A stretch of DNA of 64,000 nt from Silurus meridionalis (lineage: Eukaryota > Chordata > Actinopteri > Siluriformes > Siluridae), in contig NC_060911.1 in the NCBI RefSeq assembly GCF_014805685.1, positions 15,000,212 to 15,064,211 on the forward strand. The letters are read 5' to 3'. This document shows positions 1-11,000 of the stretch, in pieces. The translations under genes and the position numbers were made by a program. The notes under the pieces were generated by a model that searched no databases, was not told the origin of the DNA, and saw only the letters and a list, made by a program, of their open reading frames with translations. Each line of letters opens with the position of its first letter. Within the stretch, counting starts at the first letter, position 1.

Positions 1-192
1 TTTTTTGTCCTAATAAATTACTATCTCTGTCACTTAAAGGCTTTTTGAACAAGATAAATTTTTATGTAGGGTTATTTTTTTTAACTGCATATGATGTATA
101 GGCTACTGTGATCTTACTCTGACATTTTACTCTTTTCATGTATTATTTTCTTTGATAATATTGAGAATTTAATGGGTTGTGTGTTCTTATAG

Positions 193-927
193 ATACTGAT
201 GGATGTATTGTATTATTGGACCCTCCAGAAAGAACTGTCACAGTTGTAAGTGATTTGTTGTCGGGTACTTTTAGTTGCTTTTAGGTATTTTTTTTTGCCA
301 GATAATGTATACTTTGAATATTTCTCCTGTAGGATGAAGATGATGATGAAGAGACCACATCTGCTGTGACAGAAGTGGACAATGCTGGTAGATCCACTGA
401 GGTATGATGCATACCATTATAATGTATGGCCCCTTTTTGCATTAGAGTAACAAACTGTCATTGTCCCTTCACAGTACATACCTAGGGATTTGCCCACAGA
501 TGAGGGTCCTTCAACCTCAGCACACAATCTAAGCAGGGTAAGAATTTGTGTCCAGGTGTCCATATTTGAATTTTATTGTCTGACCAAACAATTTCATTCA
601 TTACATTTTTTCCACCTTCCTAGTTGCCAGCAAAGGAGCTGTATAAGGTCCATCTTTAAAAACAAATAAGAAAAAGTGACATGGAGATGGACCTTATACA
701 GATTCAAATGGAAGAGAAAAGACTCCTCATTAAAAAAGCAGCACTGGAAATTGAATTACTGGAGCATCGCCTTAAGGTGAGAACTTGTCTGAATATTAAT
801 CTGTTGCATGTTAAAAGTGAGTGTGAGTGAGTGAGTGAGTGAGTGTGAGTGAGTGAGTGAAAAAAGCAATATAAAAAAACATTTTATTGAATTTTATTTT
901 ATTGTTTTTCAGGAAATAAAGAAATAA
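193..927 (+). pseudogene. PIF/Harbinger Myb-like accessory gene, 3' exons, decayed
   Basis: Five exon-like blocks can be read with GT-AG borders: 193-245, 333-401, 475-537, 624-776 and 913-927 (ending EIKK then stop). The fourth carries a coiled-coil-like stretch (MEMDLIQIQMEEKRLL, then IELLEHRLK) typical of the C-terminus of the SANT/Myb-like protein encoded by fish Harbinger transposons, which works with the transposase in DNA binding. A TAA at 657-659 interrupts the fourth exon just after KVHL, so this copy is broken. The DNA-binding domain would lie left of the window. It converges on the transposase remnant at 954-2060, the usual two-gene Harbinger layout. Family known; exon borders inferred by eye. 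Confidence 0.6.
818..860. repeat. (GTGA)n microsatellite
   Basis: Imperfect GTGA/GTGT tandem repeat inside the last intron of the Myb-like Harbinger gene. Confidence 0.8.
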
Positions 928-1499
928 ACTGCCTGGCAGACCAGTGAAAAAAATTAATAAAAGTGATTTTGACAGACCCTGTCTCTCAAAAGTCTTCTGT
1001 CTCTGTTGGCCTCTAAAATCTGTAGGTGTTCCTCTGGGCCATCTTCCTCAATACAAGGACGGTGGCTCTCTCCTCTTATAGTGGCAATATTGTGAAGCAC
1101 AACACACGCTACTATAATGTCGCATGCCCTCTCTGGACTAACCCGGAGCCCACGCAGACTCTGAAACTGAGATTTGAGGATCCCTATAGTCATCTCCACC
1201 TTGGCCCGTATTCGGCTGTGAGGCAGGTTAAACCGTGTCTGTGGTCCAGGCTCAGGTTCAGGGTAGGGTGTCATTAAATAGGGCAGACAAGGGTATCCTC
1301 TGTCCCCCAGCAAAAACCATTTTACTGTCCTGTAATGATTGAAGTGTACAACACAAATGTAGTAAAAAGGAAAAAAAAAACAATTGTATAAAGCAAAACA
1401 TACCCTGCTGAAATGTCTGGTAAATTCTGGCATCATGCACAGATCCTGGCTATTTTGCCTCAACATTGGTAATGATTTGGGTTGCCTCACATACACAGT

Positions 1500-1584
1500 G
1501 GCTGGGGATGGTTCCCTGACCGGGAATCGAACCCGGGTCGCAGCGGTGGGAGCGCTGCGTCTTAACCACTAGACCACCAGGGAC
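1500..1584 (-). mobile_element. tRNA-Glu-derived SINE head (72-nt tRNA-like region 1512-1583)
   Basis: The reverse strand of 1512-1583 folds as a full cloverleaf: acceptor TCCCTGG, A box TGGTCTAGTGG, anticodon arm CAGCG-CTCCCAC-CGCTG, T arm with GGTTCGATTCC. The body matches eukaryotic tRNA-Glu, but the anticodon loop reads CCC instead of CTC. The adjoining CCATCCCCAGCCAC matches the SINE at 22.7-22.96 kb, after which Harbinger sequence resumes, so only the SINE head is present. No T-run terminator follows, arguing against a functional tRNA gene. Confidence 0.7.
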
Positions 1585-1603
1585 CTATAAATAATATGAC
1601 TAA

Positions 1604-1776
<173 letters not shown>

Positions 1777-2061
1777 CCAGACATACTGTACGAACGGCTT
1801 TACACACAGTCGCCTTTCCCACATGCTCTGAATCGCCCACACTGTACAAAAATGTACAAACCGCGGTTTTTCACATTTGCGATATGCGGTTTTAAAAGAC
1901 ATGTTAAATAAACTAACGAATCTTTTGAGAAACGATAACGCTCTTTCAAATATTCATTAGGGTATGCAAACATCAATACGCGGTGTTATAACCCTCTCCC
2001 GACGAAAAAAACCTCGTATAATTTGTGCTTCTACGTCCAAAGGATCCTCATCAAAAGGGCA

Positions 2062-2285
2062 CGCCGAAGTTACACTGAAACATAACCTGCTCCCGAGCAG
2101 GTTATCTTCAGAGAGTCAGTTGCTATGGTTACATACATACCCAGAAAGTTACCTCCGTTTTTGGAACCGAAAGTTGAGGTTATCCACGAACTTACCCTTA
2201 AACATACCCAGGTATGTCACATAACCTGCTTTCTGGAATACCCCCCAGGGTAACAGGATTCAGATATAAACAATTGGAGCTAATC
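2062..2285. mobile_element. Presumed subterminal region of the Harbinger element, with a 24-bp palindrome
   Basis: Beyond the transposase N-terminus lies a non-coding stretch with a palindrome at 2082-2105 (arms ATAACCTGCTC and GAGCAGGTTAT around CC). The half-site ATAACCTGCT recurs at 2220-2229. Position at the 5' end of the transposase gene suggests transposon end sequence where the Myb-like protein or transposase could bind; that role is inferred. Confidence 0.45.
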
Positions 2286-2817
2286 ACGGACACTGACAAA
2301 ATGGCGACATCTGGTGGGAAAACTGGAAACACAGAAAAAAAAGAAAAAAAAAGATCCTGACAGCATCTTAAAATGCTTTTTTATTTAGATCATTCATTGG
2401 GTTCGTGACATCAACAAACATGACACAAATCTTCGATATTAACCAGACAGTATCAGGAGCCTCTTTGTGCCCTCATGAGCAAGTTTACAATCACTGCTGT
2501 CTTATAAATTTAGGGACCAATCTGTCCACTTTCACTCAAACACTGAAGTCAGTCAACTTTAAGTGTAAACAGATCAGTGACTTCCTCTAATATCTGAGAG
2601 AGAGAGAGAGAGAGAGAGAGAGGTAGGCAGAGTGACCAGAAAACCACACGATTTGAAATTGAAATATATGAAATAATTTACTCCAGATTGAGGCGTTTGC
2701 TCTGTTTGTTTTTCCACATAACATGTAAATTTGTCTTTAAAAAAATATAACAATAAAACAAATATTTCAGAGAGACGCTTGTCATAATAGAGTGGTTCAT
2801 AAATGTTTACAATGTTT

Positions 2818-2862
<45 letters not shown>

Positions 2863-3186
2863 ATTCAGCAGATTTCAGATTTTCCATTTTCATTTTATCG
2901 TTCACAGATACAAGCAGCAATGTTAGATTTTATATGAATATTTCATATCAAACACACTTGCATATGTAGGCCAGGTTTGATGTTGCTGCTGGAACACTGG
3001 CCATTTCCTGTGGCTTCTGTGGGTTCTAAAGACTCTCGTTTTATAAACTGATGTGCATTTTGTTCTTGTGCTAGCTCAGGTGACCAATGACAGAGACAAG
3101 TTACTAAAGTGGACCGTTGAATAATCTTAATTTTGTTTTATGTAAAAATAATAAATAGAATAAAATTTGTGAGTTTCAGCAGATTT
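2286..3186. other. No gene seen; GA and TG microsatellites
   Basis: Non-coding stretch between the Harbinger relic and a Tc1 fragment. It holds (GA)n at 2596-2622 and (TG)n at 2822-2860. Open frames are short and match nothing I recognise. Confidence 0.6.
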
Positions 3187-3396
3187 GATGCACCACTGGC
3201 AGGTGATGTGAACAACACTGATTATCTGAGCACAGTGCCACGTGTAATGAGAGTGGGATATACAGTATTTGAAATATCAGTTCTCAGAATTATTCAAACA
3301 ATAACAATACTGTGTGTTAGTGTAAGTTCTGGGAGACTTGTTGGACCAAATTTGAATGACTGGACGACTGGGTCAGAGCATCTCCAAAATGACAAT
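3187..3396 (+). mobile_element. Tc1-like transposon fragment
   Basis: The stretch around 3187-3270 and the string GGACGACTGGGTCAGAGCA at about 3362-3380 resemble the 5' untranslated part and the N-terminal helix-turn-helix coding part of a common fish Tc1-like family. The fragment is internally deleted and codes for nothing. Recognition is by sequence pattern only. Confidence 0.45.
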
Positions 3397-3504
3397 GTCC
3401 CAGAATGCAGGTGTTAGCAGTGCTCAAATGAAGGGGGCTGGGGGAATCCGGGAACCCTATAAGTCATTAGGGACCCCCCCTATCACAAGTAAAAAATAGA
3501 CTTT

Positions 3505-3620
3505 ATTTAACAGTTTATTTAGACGCTTCGTCATGTGTGTGTGATTATTAACTAGCAGAGAAATGAAAAGATGTGGCATAATGGCGGCCTCTAGTGGACA
3601 AAACTAGACATTAACACTGA
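3505..3620. repeat. Array-associated repeat, copy 1
   Basis: Contains AGTTTATTTAGACGCTTCGT and ATGGCGGCCTCTAGTGGACA. The same block recurs at 4686-4830, 21395-21545 and 50378-50510. Family unknown; not coding. Confidence 0.6.
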
Positions 3621-3654
3621 GATATTATGGTATTATATTAATGTAATACCAGTT

Positions 3655-3800
3655 AATTTCATTTATGTAAACACTGTATATCCTGCACTTGCTGTTATTG
3701 CACTCTGGTTAGACCCAAACTGCATTTCGTTGCCTTGTACTTGTACGTGTGTAATGACAATAAAGTTGAATCTAATCTAATCTAATCTAATCTAATAATG
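3655..3800 (+). mobile_element. Non-LTR retroelement 3' tail with TCTAA repeats
   Basis: The block ends TAATGACAATAAAGTTGAA followed by TCTAA repeats. A reverse-orientation copy is at 25460-25722 and a related one at 30235-30370. Identical 3' ends running into different short tandem repeats suggest a retroposed LINE or SINE tail. It abuts the broken V exon at 3804, removing its splice acceptor. Confidence 0.6.
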
Positions 3801-3803
3801 TAA

Positions 3804-4325
3804 GTGGAGATGAGATGGTCACACTGCAGGAAGTGAAAAGAACCACTATAACTCTTCATACTGGGATTACTGGAATTCAGAGTGATGCTAAGATCCTGTG
3901 GTCGTATGGACATGAGAAAGCAGAAGAGATCATATTGAACATTCAGGTGTTTAATAGACAAAGAGAAATCAGTGAGAGTAAATTTGGAAATTTTCAGTCA
4001 AATACTCTTATGACAAAGTGTGATTATATTTAACCCCAGTTTGTTGTTTTCTCAGCTCCTGTATCTTCTTCATACATAACCAGGCACACTGGATCCCGAT
4101 GTTCAGTGTTATGTTCTGTAAAGCATCACAGAAACATGAGTCTATCTTGGTTTAAAGGAACAGAGATATTAAACCAGACCAGTGATTCTCCTAATGACAA
4201 TAAACTCACTCTTCCTTTGGATGTAAATGTGGAAGATAAAGATGTTTAAAGCTGTGTGTCAGCCAATCCCATCAGCAGCCACACCATCACACTGAACATC
4301 ACAGAGATGCGCCCACAACACCCTG
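3804..4325 (+). pseudogene. CD2/SLAM-like Ig gene fragment, second lineage (U1)
   Basis: A V-like exon starts GDEMVTLQEVKRTT and loses similarity after about 3990, so its C-terminal half is missing. A C2 exon follows an intact acceptor (TTTTCTCAG at 4047-4055) at 4056-4325, with CSVLCSVKHHRNMSLSWF and SCVSANPISSHTITLNIT, the disulphide framework of SLAM-family D2 domains. A TAA at 4247-4249 replaces the Tyr expected in the YSC motif. It lies on the strand opposite genes A-D and differs from them in the C2 domain, so it is a separate paralogue lineage. Two independent lesions mark it as a pseudogene. Confidence 0.8.
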
Positions 4326-4685
4326 GTATGAGAACATGACTGAAATGTACAATTCACAAACAATCCCAAACATGAGAAGGAAGTAAAAATGCCCCGTGAG
4401 TGCTGCAGCTACATCGAGTTCCTGATTCGATCAGTGTGTTGTGTTCTAGTGCTCTTTTAGCTCCACTGGTGCACCACTTTTTAACTCCCAGGACCAGGAA
4501 TCAAACTCTGTTCAACACCAAAAGATTTAGACACTCTGTCACTGATGGGAGATGAACAAAACTCTACAGACTCCAAATGGTAAAGGTTCAAGACTTTTAA
4601 TCAAATCCAAAGTCTTAAATTACAAACATATAAAAAAGCAAAATAAATTCTCAATTTCTCACGTCACTCAAGTCGCTAACTTTCA

Positions 4686-4830
4686 TTAACAGTTTATTTA
4701 GACGCTTCGTCACTCGCTGTGTGTGTGATTATTAACTAGCAGAGAAATGACAAGATAATGGCGGCCTCTAGTGGACAAAACTAGACATTAACACTGAGAC
4801 GAACACATTCTGACAGAATAAAGACTATTT
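4686..4830. repeat. Array-associated repeat, copy 2
   Basis: Second copy of the block at 3505-3620, in the same orientation and within the same unit. Confidence 0.6.
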
Positions 4831-5439
4831 TAGTGTTTATATTCTGTTTATACATAAACTATTTTAGTCAATTAAAACATTTTAAGAAAAAAAAGCAAAA
4901 TGAATATAATTATCTCACGTGTAGGGATTTCTTATTTATCAATAAAAATCATTAAAGTTTATTGGATTTAAAGTAAATCTCATATAATAATGAAAACAGA
5001 AGCTACATAGTGAAGCATAAAGCTCACAATCAGCATCATACTGGTTTAACTTGTCTACAGAAACCTCTGTTACTCTACACCCCAGTACATAAGACTGGAA
5101 ATGACACTGCAGGTGAGTTACAGAAACCTGAGACCTGATTTTCTGCTTCAATCAGTGCAGAAGCCATTTAATGATTCTGATTAAAACCCGGGGCATTGTT
5201 TTATTTAATATCCAGTTAAAATACAGTAGATTTATTAAAATTAAATAATAAAATATAAAGAAATGCTGTAAATACTGAACTTTTCTACACTCGTTATTAA
5301 TGTTCAGAAATAAAAGAGGATGATATTAAAGAGAAAACTGAAAGCTGTATAAATACTGAACTGATGTAGTGAAAGTGAAATAAAAGTCGATTGTGAATGT
5401 ATGAAATGTGAGAAAAAGAGAAGTAAATAAACCATTGTT

Positions 5440-6031
5440 TTACACTGAATGCAGTTTTTCCCTCTCACGTGATCTAAACAAACTTATGGAAATATCATCA
5501 GGACACTGAGATTTCCTCATCTGATCTGAGCTCAGGACTGTGTGTTCCACTGCTCCTAGTTTTAGATTAAAATGAAATAAACATCTGCTTTCTCCTGAAT
5601 CTCCTGAAATCTTTTCCTTCAGAATCTGTGTAATGAAACTTGGAGATGAAAAAGTCCAGGACATTTCCTGTGGGATTTGGTGAAACATCTTCCTCTTTAT
5701 CACTCAGGCTTCTGAAAGAGACCTCATTTACCTGCTGGAAGTTTCTACACAGGTACGACTCTGTGCTTCTCCATTGTTCATGATGAACGTCATCGTCATC
5801 GTCATCGTCATGATCATCATCGTCATCCTCGTCATCGTCACAGGTTTTGCGCCGCCCTGCGTGTGGATAAAAAACCGATCGCTTCCTTCTGGTCCACCAT
5901 TTCAGGCGGAGACTCGTGAAGGTCAGAGCTTTTTCTAAATAGACTGAAAGAATGAAAGTAATGTTGATGAACAACTTGAACATTCCTGAAAGCCGAGTTC
6001 CTGCTACTGAACAATGCGTCATGTTGACCAT
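5440..6031 (-). other. Asp-rich conserved open frames, unidentified (U1)
   Basis: A 154-codon minus frame (6031-5567) starts MVNMTHCSVAGTRLSG, has a hydrophobic run FKLFINITFILSVYL, a basic stretch WWTRRKRSVFYP, then a D-rich tract encoded by a GAY repeat, then HHEQWRSTESYLCRNFQQ. Compared with U3 and U4, about 55 bp are absent after the D-rich tract, which joins two frames that overlap out of phase there. An extra A near 5570 ends it early at ISF. A possible donor (CAG|GTAAAT) follows NFQQ. I recognise no family, and coding status is unproven. Confidence 0.3.
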
Positions 6032-6112
6032 TTACACTCTGGTGTCCTCACATCGGTCCACCTGGAGGCTTCATCAGATCTTTATGGTAGGAGAAACTGT
6101 TTTCATCAACTT

Positions 6113-6141
6113 TCTCTTCTCTTCTCTTCTCTTCTCTTCTT
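6113..6141. repeat. (TTCTC)n microsatellite
   Basis: Pentanucleotide repeat. The orthologous positions in U3 and U4 carry longer arrays. Confidence 0.85.
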
Positions 6142-6169
6142 TATTCACATTCTTCACTCTTTCATGATT

Positions 6170-7340
6170 TATTTCCATCTGCATTCCTGATTATAATAAT
6201 ATTCATGTGAAAGAGCTGATTAGAATAAATACTATAAAGTGAAAGTGGACTTACAGGAACATCTTCCAGTCCACTTTTATTCATAAAGTGAATAAAGTCT
6301 GAATTTGGCATCAATAATAAAATAAATAAGTGTTTAGGTGTAAAATTCCTTCCTGATTTATAATCAAACTGTTGATGCTTCATCAAGAAAAAGTCTGATT
6401 TTAATACTGAATTATTTCTGATTTACTCACATTATTTACCAAACTAATAAATATTCATATCATTTATAAATTACAGGACAAATTATTTAAACTTTTGTGT
6501 TTTAACTGATAGAATAAAAGATAAAGTGTAAATATAAAGTCTATCAGCTATAAAGTAAAAGCTCTGGGAGATTATTTCTTATTGTTTGGTAAAAATAAAA
6601 ACTCTATATAATAATAACTCTATAGTAATATATTGTAGTATAGTATAGTATATTACAGTATATAGTAAATATAATAATAACTCTATAGTAATATTTCTAC
6701 AGGAAACAGGAAAAGTTCAGGGTTTTAGTTGCTGATTGTTTGAAAAGATCTGAATGAATATTTCTGATTGAACTTTATCACTGTAACAGAACAGATTGTA
6801 CAGTAGACTGTGTAAAAGTCCTCAAATATAATTACATGCTTTTACTTTTAATAAATGAAGTATAAACAGCAGTAAACTGTAATAAACTACATTAATATTT
6901 GTTATGAAGCTTTTAATCCTGGATCAGTTCTCTCAGGTTCAGGTTTTCTGCATCTTGGAGAACTCACGTGGTTCTTCTTAATTTAGATTAGTCTCCATGA
7001 TATATTTATCAGAAACTGACTCTCACTAAACACTTCTAGTTATATTCTCATTTCCTCTCTCACTTTTATCATTAATGCAGAAAAAATAAACATCTCAATT
7101 TGTAGAAAAAATACCGCAGTGTGTGGAGACTTTTACACAGTACTGTATATAAACAGTAGGGGGCAGTGTAGAATTCTAATTCAATTCAAAGACAGCGCCT
7201 TTTAAAGGCAGGAAGGAGAGATCTGTGTTCTGAAATCAACTCATTGTTATTTAATGAGAACTGAAAATATATTAAAATCATGAAATTGTGCAGAATCTCA
7301 GCGTTTTAATGTTTCATAAAACAAAAAAGATCAAAAGAGG
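6170..7340. other. AT-rich spacer downstream of gene A, no gene seen
   Basis: AT-rich, includes short TATAG repeats near 6630-6690. It is conserved in all units, at 21800-22400, 35020-36240 and 51890-53060, as duplicated spacer. Confidence 0.6.
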
Positions 7341-7358
7341 AATTTCCACATGTACATT

Positions 7359-7364
7359 TTTATT
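7359..7364 (-). terminator. Polyadenylation signal of gene A
   Basis: AATAAA on the minus strand, about 720 bp past the gene A stop at 8080. The same hexamer in the same context lies downstream of genes B, C and D. The intervening sequence is read as 3' UTR and includes a (CA)n run at 7532-7568. Confidence 0.6.
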
Positions 7365-7527
7365 AGAAATAAAACACTTTTCTGTCTCTTAAAGTCCTGA
7401 AGGTGTTTGTTTGATCTACACACACTGAGAGGATCAACAGTGTTTCAGAAACAAGAACATAATCAGGTTTTTCAGGATCTACAGTCACGTGTTCATGTGA
7501 GGAGTAAAAACAACACTTAATAATATA

Positions 7528-7531
<4 letters not shown>

Positions 7532-7568
<37 letters not shown>
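7532..7568. repeat. (CA)n microsatellite in the gene A 3' UTR
   Basis: Dinucleotide repeat, length-variable between the units (22622-22676, 36473-36519 and 53261-53329). Confidence 0.9.
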
Positions 7569-7569
<1 letters not shown>

Positions 7570-8014
7570 CTCTGGATGTGTATCTGATCTGAACAATGTG
7601 CTGTAATGTGAGAAGCGTAAACAGATGGAAAACTGGAGCTGCTGATTTACTGAACTCCTTTTTTTAGCTGAACTTTTTAGCACATGAACTTTAATGTTTG
7701 TTAGTAAAAGCAGTAAATATTCAAATATTAGACACTGAGGCCTGAAGAGACGCCTGAACCCCTACAGGATTTCTCTCAGCACAGCTCAGATCAGATCTTC
7801 ATCAGGGTGTGAACAGGTTTTAATGAGAGCAGCAGAAACACTCGTTCAGACACGACGCAGTTCAAATCCTCTGAAATCTCCTTCCTTTTATCTCAAACGC
7901 AGAATGAAGTAATAAATCCAACTGCAGCCTGAAATCCAATCTAACTCTGATCTTAACCACAACCAAGCTCACGTTACTGTACACAATCTACACACTGTAC
8001 ATGTGGAAATACTT

Positions 8015-8017
<3 letters not shown>

Positions 8018-8057
<40 letters not shown>
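8018..8057. repeat. (ATA)n microsatellite
   Basis: Trinucleotide repeat just past the stop codon of gene A; orthologous arrays lie at 36969-37009 and 53778-53817. Confidence 0.85.
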
Positions 8058-8058
<1 letters not shown>

Positions 8059-8079
8059 GTGATGTATTGATGTGATGAA

Positions 8080-11000
8080 TTACTTTGATCTCCTCACTTC
8101 TGAATACACCACTGGCTCCGCCTCCGTTTCATCTTGTGCTTTTCTGGAGTTTTCTTCCTGTAAAACACAGCAGTAGATTTCAGGATGTGAATATGGGGAG
8201 ATTTTATCACTCCTGTGGAACAAATGTGATTTTACACCAAATCCTCAATCACATTTCACATCATTGGCAACATGATTGGATATAAAAAGAGCCTCTCAGA
8301 GTAGCAGTGTCTCTCAGAAGTCAAGATGGGCAGAGGATCACCATTTTCCCCAATGCTGCAGCAAAAAATAGTGGAGCAACATCAGAAAGGAGTTTCTCAG
8401 AGAAAAATTTAAAAGAGTTTAAAGTTCTCATCATCTATAGTGCATCATATCATCCAAAGATTCAGAGAATCTGGAACAATCTCTGTGTGTAAGGGTCACG
8501 GCCGGAAATCCATACTGAATGCCGTGATCTTCAGGCCCTTAGACGCCACTGCATCACATACAGGAATGCTATTGTAAAGGAAATCACAACATGGGCTCAG
8601 GAAGACTTCCAGAAAACATTGTCGGTGATCACAATCCACAGTGCCATTCACTGTCACCGCTAAAACTCTATAGGTCAAAAAAGAAGCCATATCTAAACAT
8701 GATCCAGAAGCTCAGGCGTTTTCTGAGGGCCACGGCTCATTTAAAATGGACTGTGGCAAAGTGGCAAACTGTTCTGTGGTCAGACGAATCAAAATGTAAA
8801 GTTCTTTTGGAAAAACTGGGACTCCATGTCATCCGGACTAAAGAGGACAAGGACAACCCAAGTTTTTATCGGCGCTCAGTTCAGAAGCCTGCATCTCTGA
8901 TGCTATGGGGTTGCATGAGTGCGTGTGACATGGGCATCTTACACATCTGGAATGGCATCATCAATGCTGAAAGGTATATCCAAGTTCTAGAACAACACAT
9001 GCTCCCATCCAGACGTCGTCTCTTTCAGGGAAGACCTTGCATTTTCCAACATGACAATGCCAGACCACATACTGCATCAATTACAGCATCATGGCTGCTT
9101 AGAAGAAGGATCCGGGTACTGAAATGACCAGACTGCAGTCCAGATCTTTCACACATAGAAAACATTTGGTGCGTCATAAAGAGGAAGATGCGATAAAGAA
9201 GACCTGAGACAGTTGAGCAACTAGAAGCCTGTATTAGACAAGAATGAGACAATATTCCTATTCCTAAACTTGAGCAACTTGTCTCCTCAGTCCCCAGACG
9301 TTTGCAGACTGTTATAAAAAGAAGAGAGGACGCCACACAGTGGTAAACACGGCCTTGTCTCAACTTTTTTGAGATGTGTTGATGCCATGAAATTTTTAAT
9401 CAACTTATTTTTCCTTTAAAATGAAACATTTTCTCAGTTTTTTTGTAGATCTTTACCTCTTGAACTCTCTCTGTGCTGTGAGCTGTAACTGTTATATCAG
9501 CGTAGGTCGGACCTTCAACTTTTTCCGAAACTAAACACACACAAAAAGAAACATTTTATAAAACAGGACAAATATAAAGATGAAAACACACAAGTGAGCA
9601 GAAAGACGTGTTACTCGCCTTGTTGCTTTTTCTTTTTTAGCCAAATCACCACAAATACAGATATTATTAATAACACAAACACTCCAGCAGATATCAGGGC
9701 AGGAATCAGAGAATGAGAACCTTCAGATTGTCCTGTAAACAATACGATATGTTTATTAATTATTTCTGTAAATGATACAGATATGAGACTGGGGCTGGGA
9801 GACGTCACATTTTATTTGTCACATACATACAGAGTACGACATGCAGTGAAATGCTTTATATACACCATGATACATGAAGGCAGATGATACGAATCTCAAT
9901 ACCACTGAATGATGAGAGTTTCATCTCTCTGATGTACCTGAGTTGTGAACACAGAGCTGTGTGATGCTGAGAGAAGTAGTTTTATTGCTGACAGGGTTTG
10001 CAGACACACAGATATACGTGTTCTTCTCATGGTGTTGTATTTGAAGTGGGAGATTGAGGGGAACACTGAGATCTGTGTTATTGGTGATGGAGATTCTCTC
10101 ATTCTCTCTGTACCAGGATAATTTCACATCTTCTCCATTCTCCACAGAGCACAAGAGGGAACACGACTCTGTGGAGAACCCACTTCTTTTTCTTACATTT
10201 ATTACTGGAGTTGATACTGGAGCTAAGAAACACAAACACACATTCAATAGAACAGATCAATAACAAGCTGAACAATTATTATAATGTGACAGCATCTAAT
10301 CTGAGAGTTTTCCTTTTGAAGCACTGCATTTTTTTTAAGATTATCATTTTTTAATTTATAAAAAAATTATAAATACACCAGAATTTTCTGCAAATGGCTG
10401 GAAACTGTCACTTAATTCTCCTCAGTGCATCACTCATGATTTGTTTCATGATTTCTGCTTTCTGTACAGTTTCCCATCTGCTTGTTTGGTTTTAAATCAG
10501 AATTAACTCCGCCCCTGACATGTGATTGGCTGATTCCCCTGACACGTTCACCTGGTCTGTGATTTACTTTAATTAGTTGTAAATTAATTTTCTCTGTGAA
10601 GTTTTATTGATTGTACTCAGGTGATTCTCGCTGTTCCTCAGGTCTGATTGAGTTTATAGTAAATATAAAGTTGAAGGTCTGAACATGGACAGAAAGTAGA
10701 AAGGAGACAGTTTTACTCACCATGAACACTGACTCTGAAAGTCCTAGATGAGAGACGTCCAGTGATGACATGTAATAAATAAACTCCAGAATGGTTCCTG
10801 CTGATGTTCCTGATGGTTAAAGCTCCACTGATTCTGTCCAGCTGCAGTCTCTCTTTAAATCTCTCACTGATTTCTGTAACAGTTTCTCCTTTAAACATCT
10901 GACTGTTCAATATCTTTTCTTCTGCTTTCTCAGGTCCATAAAACCAAACAATATGAGCATCAGTCTGAATTCCAGTAATCCCAGTATGGAGAGTTATAGT

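Noticed and set aside
7363..7683. 106-codon minus frame with a Cys-Val repeat and VDPEKPDYVLVSETL, also seen near the other three genes
   Set aside because: It spans a CA microsatellite and lies between the receptor stop codon and the AATAAA signal, so 3' UTR is the better reading.
9457..9530. Classical SLAM switch motif (ITSM) in the receptor tails
   Set aside because: No Thr at the -2 position in any of the four genes; the sequences fit ITIM-like patterns only.
10054..10263. Plus-strand frames opposite the C2 exons (also near 24.2, 37.9 and 55.8 kb)
   Set aside because: They are antisense shadows of the Ig exons.
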